From the NCBI GenBank assembly GCA_024742495.1, contig JANSYJ010000001.1, forward strand, positions 639,565-703,564: a DNA stretch of 64,000 nucleotides, written 5' to 3'. Position 1 is the stretch's first letter. The number at the start of each line of letters is the position of its first letter. Positions 58,266 to 64,000 of the stretch are shown piece after piece. Made by a program: the position numbers and the translations under genes. This DNA is from Bacteroidota bacterium. GTDB taxonomy: Bacteria > Bacteroidota > Bacteroidia > Flavobacteriales > Schleiferiaceae. The notes beneath the pieces were generated by a model. It was not told the DNA's origin, made no database searches, and saw only the letters and a list, made by a program, of their open reading frames with translations.

Positions 58266-58304
58266 AAAAAAACCCGACCATCGCTTGTGATGGCGAAGGT
58301 CGGG
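58266..58304 (-). terminator. Terminator of the DUF2723 gene, ending right at the deacetylase ATG
   Basis: Arms CCCGACC / GGTCGGG with inner TCGC / GCGA around an 8-nt loop, followed on the minus strand by seven T and then immediately the ATG of the deacetylase (58265). Confidence 0.9.
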
Positions 58305-58324
58305 ATTAATTTATAAGATGCTAA

Positions 58325-61300
58325 TTAAGCAAGTCCTAGCGGACGAAGCGCATTAACATAGCGTTGATAAACTTCATCTTTAGTGAGTTTATTCTGATCA
58401 TTATCGTACTCGTATTGCGCTACCAACTGTAGAATCATTCGGAAGTAGCTAGAAGCCGCATTGAGTTCCGCTTGGATGCGATTGCGATCCTTACCGGTAA
58501 ATTGCTGGTAGTAGGCGAGCTCTTCTTCTAGTCGATCGGCAAACAGCCCAATGATTTCGCGTGCTTTATCATTTGCTCCAGCTTTGTAATAGCCTTCTAG
58601 GATGTTAAACATGAAGTAGTCAAAGGCGAATTTCTCTTCCGGCATTTTTTCCATAGCGTGGTCAAGCACGGTAATGGCCTCTTCATTGCGTCCTCTTGCC
58701 GCCAAGTCTTCACCTAAGCGACCGTATATATTACGGAGATTATAGATTACCCTGCGGTTGGTTTCATCCAGGTAAACACCCGGTTTCTCCATATTCCCCA
58801 ACTTAAATTTATTGATGAGGTTATCGTACATCACATCGGAGGCAATTTTACCAAAGTCGGGATCATTACCATTGCGCTTGTTTAAAACCGGCACAAATCG
58901 GTAAGCCAATCCTTCTAATTGGAAGTAATCATCTAACCAGAAGAAGCTCTTGCTGCTATTTCCAACCGTAACGCTAAAGTAAATCGGGCGCGTCCAGTCG
59001 TTATTGGCGATTAAGTCAATCACCATAAGGTCGCGCTTGCTTAATACATTGGTTTTAAGATTCCAATCTATGTGATCCACAATACGTCCTGTATCTTCAG
59101 CTAATACAGCATTATTGGCCAATACCGCGGCTTTGTCAATATCAACTCTAAGTTTCTTAACTGGGAAATAGATTAATTCCTTCTGACCTCTAAAGGCAGA
59201 AAACTTATTTCGTTTATCGTCTAATTTAACCCAACGGATAAAGGTTTCTGCGGTCCAACGATCATTAGGCTTAGCATTTTGGCCATTGAAATAAACCACA
59301 TCGCGGGTTCCCTGCTTGTACTGATCATGCTCAAAACTAAAGGGCACCGGTTGGGCATCGTAAACCGCGCGTTTAGCTTGGTCGATATACCAGTCGGTAT
59401 TTAGTAGTGAAAGGTTAATCACGCGAACATCGGTGCGGAAACCTTCAATTTCCTGGGCATACCATAATGGGAAGGTATCATTATCGCCATTGGTAAATAG
59501 GATACTGTTCGGTTTACAGGAATCTAAATAGGCAAAGGCAATATCGCGCGCCACGTAGCGATCGCTACGATCGTGATCATCCCAGTTTTGGGCCGCCATT
59601 AATCCTGGTACAGCAATTAAGCTAACCACGCTTAATCCCATGGCCGCCACTTTTCCTTTGGTCTTTAAAAAGTCGTAAAGACCCATCACGCCCAGTCCAA
59701 TCCAAATGGAATAGGCATAAAAGGAGCCCACATAGGCATAGTCTCGCTCTCGAGGTTCAAAGGGTTTATGGTTTAGATATACCGCAATGGCTAATCCTGT
59801 AAAAAGGAAGAAGAGGGAGACCACCCAAGCATCTTTGCTGTTCTTTTTGTACTGGGCTACTATGCCTGCTATACCCAGTAAGAGTGGCAAGAGGTAATAA
59901 GTGTTTCGTGCTGGATTGTTTTCGGCATGGTAATGCAAATTGTCTTGCGGTCCCAGGCGCGCAGCATCTAGGCCTTTAATACCGGTTATCCAGTTTCCTT
60001 TGGTGTCCTCCATACGGTGTTGGAGGTCATTTTGTCGACCAGCGAAGTTCCACATAAAATAGCGCCACCACATGTGGCCGACCTGATAGTTGAGGAACCA
60101 ACTTATGTTTTTGCCCAGTGGTATTGGGTCATCGGTATTTTTAATACCGCCATGAAGTTTATAATTCTGGATGGAGGCGGGGTCATCATTCCACATTCTT
60201 GGGAATAGGCCCACATATTTTTTATCAAAATTTCGGATGGAGGCTTTGCGATCGTCGCTTACCACGTATTTGCCGCTTTCATCATCGCGACGGTAAACCG
60301 GATTACCATCGAGGAAGGGCTCATTAGCGTCGAGCTGGGCATTAAAAGTTTGACCGTAGAAAACGGGGAAATCGCCGTATTGCTCCCTTTTGTAGTAAGC
60401 TAAAAGAGACATTGCGTCCTCGGGATTGTTTTCGTCGATTGGCGTATTGGCATTAGAGCGCACCGCCAAGGTTACGAAGGTGGAATAACCTAGGATTATA
60501 AAGAGTACCGAGAGGATTAGGGTATTCCAAATAGGCGTTTCCTTTTTGCGGGTAAAAGATAAACCGAAGGCTGCCGCTCCACCAATTAGGATTAAGGTAA
60601 AGATGGTTCCACTGTTAAAGGGTAGGCCGATATTGTTAACCATAAAGATCTCCAGCGTACCGAAAATCCACAGTACAAATGGGATAATGGCAGAAAAGAT
60701 CATCCCTAAAATAAGGATGCCCACTACATTGTAGAGTAAAAATTTATTGGTGGTAATCTTGCTGTCCATTTTATAGAAGTACACCATTACAATAGCAGGA
60801 ATGGTAAGGAACACCAGGATGTGAACACCAATAGAGAGGCCGATCATATAGGCAATGAAGATTAGCCAACGATGGGCGCGAGTGCTATGGTCGATTTCAT
60901 GTTCCCACTTAAGAATCGCCCAAAAGGCAATTGCTGTAAAGAGGGAAGACATGGCATATACCTCACCTTCTACCGCCGAAAACCAAGCGCTATCGCTAAA
61001 GGTATAAGCTAAAGAACCTACAATGGCACCACCAAGGATGGCGATAATACGAGCATCATCGAGTTCTCCGTATTTGATAACCATTTTGCGACCTAGGGCG
61101 CTAATAGTCCAGAATAGGAAGAGTACCGTTAGGGAACTCGATAGCGCCGATAGTAAGTTTACCATTCGCGCCTGTTCCGTAACATCACCAAAGGCGAATT
61201 GGGAGGCGAAGTTACCCATCAGCTGAAAGAGCGGTGCCCCTGGAGGGTGACCAACTTGCAGTTTTACCGATGTGGCAATGTATTCCCCGCAATCCCAAAA

Positions 61301-61405
61301 ACTTACAGTGGGTTCGATGGTAATAAAATAGGTAACCGTAGCGATGGCAAATACCAGCCATCCTAAAAGGTTGTTCAGTTTCTTGTAATTGGAAAGCATC
61401 CTCAT
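58325..61405 (-). CDS. DUF2723 large membrane protein (mannosyltransferase-like)
   Basis: A 1026-residue protein. The DUF2723 opening FITIEPTVSFWDCGEYIATSVKLQVGHPPGAPLFQLMGNFAS is intact, with about ten to twelve membrane helices over residues 15-600, then a soluble C-terminal part of about 420 residues ending in helical repeats (EEAITVLDHAMEKMPEEKF). Members are GT-C-fold-like and may act as protein O-glycosyltransferases or lipid-linked sugar enzymes in Bacteroidota; activity is not established. It is a single gene with its own terminator. Confidence 0.9.
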   Translation of the reverse strand: MRMLSNYKKLNNLLGWLVFAIATVTYFITIEPTVSFWDCGEYIATSVKLQVGHPPGAPLFQLMGNFASQFAFGDVTEQARMVNLLSALSSSLTVLFLFWTISALGRKMVIKYGELDDARIIAILGGAIVGSLAYTFSDSAWFSAVEGEVYAMSSLFTAIAFWAILKWEHEIDHSTRAHRWLIFIAYMIGLSIGVHILVFLTIPAIVMVYFYKMDSKITTNKFLLYNVVGILILGMIFSAIIPFVLWIFGTLEIFMVNNIGLPFNSGTIFTLILIGGAAAFGLSFTRKKETPIWNTLILSVLFIILGYSTFVTLAVRSNANTPIDENNPEDAMSLLAYYKREQYGDFPVFYGQTFNAQLDANEPFLDGNPVYRRDDESGKYVVSDDRKASIRNFDKKYVGLFPRMWNDDPASIQNYKLHGGIKNTDDPIPLGKNISWFLNYQVGHMWWRYFMWNFAGRQNDLQHRMEDTKGNWITGIKGLDAARLGPQDNLHYHAENNPARNTYYLLPLLLGIAGIVAQYKKNSKDAWVVSLFFLFTGLAIAVYLNHKPFEPRERDYAYVGSFYAYSIWIGLGVMGLYDFLKTKGKVAAMGLSVVSLIAVPGLMAAQNWDDHDRSDRYVARDIAFAYLDSCKPNSILFTNGDNDTFPLWYAQEIEGFRTDVRVINLSLLNTDWYIDQAKRAVYDAQPVPFSFEHDQYKQGTRDVVYFNGQNAKPNDRWTAETFIRWVKLDDKRNKFSAFRGQKELIYFPVKKLRVDIDKAAVLANNAVLAEDTGRIVDHIDWNLKTNVLSKRDLMVIDLIANNDWTRPIYFSVTVGNSSKSFFWLDDYFQLEGLAYRFVPVLNKRNGNDPDFGKIASDVMYDNLINKFKLGNMEKPGVYLDETNRRVIYNLRNIYGRLGEDLAARGRNEEAITVLDHAMEKMPEEKFAFDYFMFNILEGYYKAGANDKAREIIGLFADRLEEELAYYQQFTGKDRNRIQAELNAASSYFRMILQLVAQYEYDNDQNKLTKDEVYQRYVNALRPLGLA

Positions 61406-61518
61406 GAATTTGTAGCTGCGGGCGAATTTATGAAAATAAGATGCTAAGGTGGTGTCAATACTTTGTTAAAGCCCAATTGTGTCAAATTTTAATAAAATGC
61501 GCTTCTCTTAACTATTTA

Positions 61519-61550
61519 TTTGCTGGTTTAAAAGCAGCGGCTTACTTTTG
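61519..61550 (+). promoter_or_regulatory. Complete promoter of tRNA-Gln
   Basis: -33 TTTG (61519-61522) and -7 TACTTTTG (61543-61550) are separated by 20 nt, the best full Bacteroidota promoter in the window. The tRNA starts 18 bp after the -7 element. Confidence 0.85.
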
Positions 61551-61568
61551 CCCTCCCAAATTAAACGA

Positions 61569-61640
61569 TGCCCCATCGTCTAATTGGCAGGACAGCTGGT
61601 TTTGGTCCAGTCAGTCGAGGTTCGAGTCCTCGTGGGGCAA
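61569..61640 (+). tRNA. tRNA-Gln (anticodon TTG)
   Basis: Cloverleaf visible: acceptor stem TGCCCCA / TGGGGCA with discriminator A, D-arm around GTCTAATTGGCAGGAC, anticodon stem GCTGG / CCAGT (one G-T) with loop TTTTGGT giving anticodon TTG, and T-arm CGAGG-TTCGAGT-CCTCG. CCA is not encoded. Short terminator hairpin just downstream. Confidence 0.96.
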
Positions 61641-61645
61641 CAAGG

Positions 61646-61679
61646 AAAAAGGTTCAAGCGAAAGCTTGGACCTTTTTTT
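61646..61679 (+). terminator. Terminator of tRNA-Gln
   Basis: Arms GGTTCAAGC / GCTTGGACC with GAAA tetraloop, extended by A5/T7; begins 6 bp after the tRNA. Confidence 0.93.
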
Positions 61680-61957
61680 ATGCCCAGCCGCCGCAAGCTC
61701 GCTTGCAGGGCGGGGCTGGGCATAAAAAAAGCAAGGCCGACAAAGTCGGTTCTTTTTTCTTGGGTATATCTGCCAATGCATAAGGTCCTTGCGTGAGCAA
61801 AATCCTCGAAACGAGATCTAATGCAGCCGCCGCAAGCTCGCTTGCAAGGCGCAGCTGGGCATAAAAAAAGCAGGGCCGACGAAGTCGGTTCTTTTTTCTT
61901 GGGTAGAATGCGAAATGCATTGGGACCGTGCCTGTGCAAGCGGGACAATCCTCCTTA
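61680..61957. repeat. Two tandem copies of a 139-bp structured repeat after tRNA-Gln
   Basis: The unit repeats with offset 139; its best part (61686-61766 versus 61825-61905) differs at about 5 of 81 positions by eye, and the rest is more degraded. Each copy holds a hairpin GCAAGC-TC-GCTTGC within a longer G/C stem (in copy one TGCCCAGCC / GGCTGGGCA, 61681-61722), a TAAAAAAAGC linker, and a hairpin CCGAC-N3-GTCGG followed by TTCTTTTTT. The second hairpin works as a terminator on the plus strand and is T-rich on the minus strand too. Short frames on both strands here have no support. Confidence 0.8.
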
Positions 61958-62046
61958 GGATCGATAATTTCCGAAATTTAGCACCTGTATTTTCCTTAGG
62001 GCCGATGGCTATTCCTTAGTGAAAGCGTCTGTGTGAGACCACTGAC

Positions 62047-63465
62047 CTACCTCACTAAAGTCATGAAGCCCTTCATTACCTTCTGCTCACTTATAGTATT
62101 GTCATAGGAAGCCACCCAATAGTACACGCCTTCCGGACAATCCATATCATTATGGGTTCCATCCCATTGAGCGGATTTTATATCACTTTCATAGACCTGC
62201 TCACCGTTGCGGTTAAAGATGAGCAATTGACCACCTTCCACCCCAGATATGGTAATGGGTTTAAAGTATTCATTAAGGCCATCCTTATTGGGGGAGAAAA
62301 CATTGGGCATTTCTAGATTAATGCTGCAATCAAAAAAGTCAACCCTAACTGTATCTCGAATTGGACCGCAATAGTCACCAAGGGAAACCCAGTAGGTGCC
62401 TGGCTCTGAAATGTGTAGAATTGAATCTGTAGAACCATTTTGCCAAAGGATATCTCCATAGCCTGCGGGAACTTGAGCATTATAGGTCTCCCCTAGGCAC
62501 AGGATTGTGTCTTTTCCAATTTCAAGTTTAGTCTCTGGGTACAAATCCACCTTGATGGAGAATGTATCATTTTGGGTGATAAGAAGATAGTTTGTTGGCT
62601 CCTTTGGGGAAACGACTAAGGTATCGTTGGTGGAAATCAATGCGTTGGGCAGGGAGTCAATAGCCCATCCAATTAAATTATCATAGGATACAAGTAGAGC
62701 AGTATCACCTTTACAAATAAGAGTATCTCCAGAAAACAGCATTAATTCTTTAACAGAAACGTCATCAATGAAGTAATATGAAAGACCTGATTGTATCATC
62801 AGTTTTGGCGTCCTGATGGTGATGGTGTCGGTTAGGCTATCGCGTGAAAAATTTCCGATAGTGAGATATTCGTAGTTTGATTTTGCAATAAACCTCCCAC
62901 TGATTCGGGTCCACGCGGTGATGTTATCAATTATTGATTCTTCAACAACTTGAGGTTCTAGATCTATTAAGGTCCTGTGCGTTGTATCTAATAAGCTCGT
63001 GTCTGAAAAGCACATCCCAAGACTATTAGTGGCAAACTCAATTGAATCTGCAAGTGAAACAAACATTTCAGCTTCATAGAGCTTTCCAGTTTTAAGCTTG
63101 GAGGATAATTTCACGCCTAAATATTCCCGATATTCCCCTGGACGTCCATTGCCACTGTCTGGTTGTACATATGTTATAAAGCCAGCACAATGTGCACCTG
63201 TCTTTGGAACTTGCCAACCCGAAGTCCATAAATTGACGCTAGTAGGATTTAAAACACAAGTAATCGGTAAATGAGAACTGTAAAGGTCAGATGTGCCTAA
63301 GGTTGGCACAAACCATTCTTTAACAGCCTTACTTAAATCATTTGGACTTACGTGATATGAACATAATGGCTTTAAAGTATCTTCAAAACTAGGATTTGGA
63401 ACCAAATTCTGACCCGAAGCTCCAATAGCAAGGGCAAATAGTATTGTAAGGAAATAGAGTTTCAA
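62047..63465 (-). CDS. T9SS type B cargo with gliding-motility-associated C-terminal domain
   Basis: A 472-residue secreted protein with signal peptide (GASGQNLVPNPSFE). It starts with an NLVPNPSFEDT region like proteins with carbohydrate-binding-like domains, has a PKD-like or Ig-like part (ETKLEIGKDTILCLGETYNAQVP, near 305-375) and ends with the type B sorting domain: FSPNKDGLNEYFKPI, GGQLLIFNRNGEQVYES, YYWVASYDN. It is secreted by the type IX system and attached to the cell surface or released. The role is unknown. Confidence 0.9.
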   Translation of the reverse strand: MKLYFLTILFALAIGASGQNLVPNPSFEDTLKPLCSYHVSPNDLSKAVKEWFVPTLGTSDLYSSHLPITCVLNPTSVNLWTSGWQVPKTGAHCAGFITYVQPDSGNGRPGEYREYLGVKLSSKLKTGKLYEAEMFVSLADSIEFATNSLGMCFSDTSLLDTTHRTLIDLEPQVVEESIIDNITAWTRISGRFIAKSNYEYLTIGNFSRDSLTDTITIRTPKLMIQSGLSYYFIDDVSVKELMLFSGDTLICKGDTALLVSYDNLIGWAIDSLPNALISTNDTLVVSPKEPTNYLLITQNDTFSIKVDLYPETKLEIGKDTILCLGETYNAQVPAGYGDILWQNGSTDSILHISEPGTYWVSLGDYCGPIRDTVRVDFFDCSINLEMPNVFSPNKDGLNEYFKPITISGVEGGQLLIFNRNGEQVYESDIKSAQWDGTHNDMDCPEGVYYWVASYDNTISEQKVMKGFMTLVR

Positions 63466-63551
63466 ATTGCGAAGCTTGAAAATTCGAACAATGGTATTAA
63501 GATGGAAAGATACAGATAAATTAGGGTTGTACTTGAAGCTAATATATTGAT

Positions 63552-63715
63552 ACGCCTGATATAAAAAGTATTGGTGCTAATGCCTAATTCCTTGCAGATA
63601 AGCTGCACTTTCCTGCCAGCCTCATGCTCCTTCAAAACTTGGCTGATCTGGCTTTCACTAAACCGAGCAAAGCGAACTCAGGTCCAATTTGTAGACCGAA
63701 TCTTGATTTTTTCAT
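63552..63715 (-). pseudogene. IS3-family transposase orfA remnant
   Basis: On the minus strand an ATG at 63715 gives MKKSRF, the usual start of IS3 OrfA; after 38 bp of unrelated sequence a shifted frame from 63659 reads SESQISQVLKEHEAGRKVQL, continuing with ICKELGISTNTFY to about 63552. Together they form the OrfA HTH N-terminus (typical KKSRFSESQIVKILKEQEAG), broken by a 38-bp insertion that is not a multiple of three and then truncated. No orfB, catalytic DDE region or inverted repeat is visible. Confidence 0.75.
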
Positions 63716-63892
63716 CGTCAACAGTTTAAATTTACAGGCGCTTTTTACCGGAATGCGCTGGGCAATCTCAATTTTAACCGTGGCTTTGAGTGGATCGTAT
63801 CCGCTTCCGATGGTAATGTGGCTTATGTCGAAACGCTTCCTTTGCGTTTTGACCACCCCGGGGATACCTTATTCCTCATTGAACACTATTAA
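63707..63892 (+). pseudogene. 5'-truncated gene remnant (C-terminal end only)
   Basis: A plus-strand frame with no start codon, open from 63707 after a TGA, ends at TAA 63890-63892. Its 61 residues read like real protein: GAFYRNALGNLNFNRGFEW, IVSASDGNVAYVETLPLRF, DHPGDTLFLIEHY. The N-terminal part is missing at the junction with the IS3 remnant. The lipoprotein gene begins 9 bp downstream, so both were probably one operon. The family is not recognised. Confidence 0.6.
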
Positions 63893-63901
63893 GCTCTTAG
63901 T

Positions 63902-64000
63902 ATGAAGAAAGCAATTTTAATTCTAATCGTCATGAGCTGCTGGGCCTGTTATGATAATTGCCATGAATATAATATTCAGTCTATCGATGTATTGCCCGCT
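63902..64000 (+). CDS. Lipoprotein, N-terminal fragment (cut by window edge)
   Basis: ATG at 63902 opens MKKAILILIVMSCWACYDNC, a short signal with lipobox CWAC, continuing HEYNIQSIDVLPA to the window end. Only 33 residues are visible, so the family is unknown. It follows the truncated gene fragment by 9 bp. Confidence 0.75.
   Translation, partial: MKKAILILIVMSCWACYDNCHEYNIQSIDVLPA

Noticed and set aside
61441..61948. Several overlapping frames across tRNA-Gln and the repeats
   Set aside because: They run through the tRNA or through hairpin/T-tract repeats; repeated peptide segments arise from the DNA repeat itself.
61951..62020. Three TCCTTAG copies after the repeats
   Set aside because: Short, irregularly spaced and not palindromic; probably chance.
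63624..63905. 93-codon plus-strand and 74-codon minus-strand frames near the right edge
   Set aside because: The protein-like frame is a third one with no start codon (63707-63892); the minus frame only shares the MKKSRF start of the IS3 remnant by reading through the 38-bp insertion.
1..64000. CRISPR arrays, prophage, rRNA, conjugative or defence islands
   Set aside because: No regularly spaced repeats, no Cas, phage, integrase, restriction or toxin-antitoxin genes were seen.

Overview
The window looks like a chromosomal segment of a marine-type Bacteroidota, most likely order Flavobacteriales. Evidence seen directly: type IX secretion C-terminal sorting domains (16726-19413 type A; 62047-63465 gliding-motility-associated type B), an S46 dipeptidyl peptidase, DUF4270, DUF2723 and DUF4173-like proteins, lipoboxes ending in SC/AC, few Shine-Dalgarno sequences, and many promoters of the Bacteroidota form TAnnTTTG (several with TTG/TTTG 20 nt upstream). 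No phage, CRISPR array, rRNA or plasmid functions are visible. Most genes are ordinary core genes.

Layout. 1-1083: start of a DUF58/MoxR operon. 1736-4991: hybrid histidine kinase overlapping a fructosamine-kinase-like gene. 4988-9456 (minus): PdeM phosphoesterase, MltF-like lytic transglycosylase lipoprotein, DPP7-like S46 peptidase. 9595-16667: cystathionine lyase/synthase, SDR, small Spy-like protein, acyl-CoA carboxylase beta, thioredoxin-like protein, DUF4173-like membrane protein, PurQ. 16726-23522 (minus): BNR-repeat T9SS cargo, XRE regulator, CLC channel, AspS. 23593-31699: TadA, small membrane protein, bacilliredoxin, RavA-like ATPase, a TonB-plug/VWA fusion, and a lipoprotein plus barrel pair. 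31875-41222: glmS, DUF4270 and a truncated GT5 facing panC, panD, a flippase-like protein, a degenerate nucleotidyltransferase-like protein and radA; then mrp, nfu, korA, korB to 44309.

44311-51368 is the most coherent unusual locus. It holds a histidine kinase and an NtrC-type sigma-54 activator, two 16-bp palindromes at the activator's 5' end, a sigma-54 -24/-12 promoter on the opposite strand, a leader RNA closed by an 11-bp helix, an 18-aa hydrophobic micro-ORF, and an ABC ATPase/FtsX permease with a secreted partner. This reads as a self-contained sigma-54-controlled membrane stress or efflux module with a possible new RNA and microprotein.

51343-54539 (minus) is a run of overlapping genes: a LolA-like protein, an exported YidD and two TPR proteins with P-G-x-G hairpins. 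54753-61405 has an M61 peptidase, a rhodanese-rhodanese-thioredoxin operon, a polysaccharide deacetylase and a DUF2723 protein. Near-identical Crp/Fnr-type palindromes precede the rhodanese operon and the mrp-nfu-korAB operon, suggesting shared control of Fe-S, redox and sulfur functions. 61569-61640 is tRNA-Gln, followed by two copies of a 139-bp structured repeat. The right end holds a broken IS3 orfA remnant, a 5'-truncated gene in a frame with no start codon, and the start of a lipoprotein gene.
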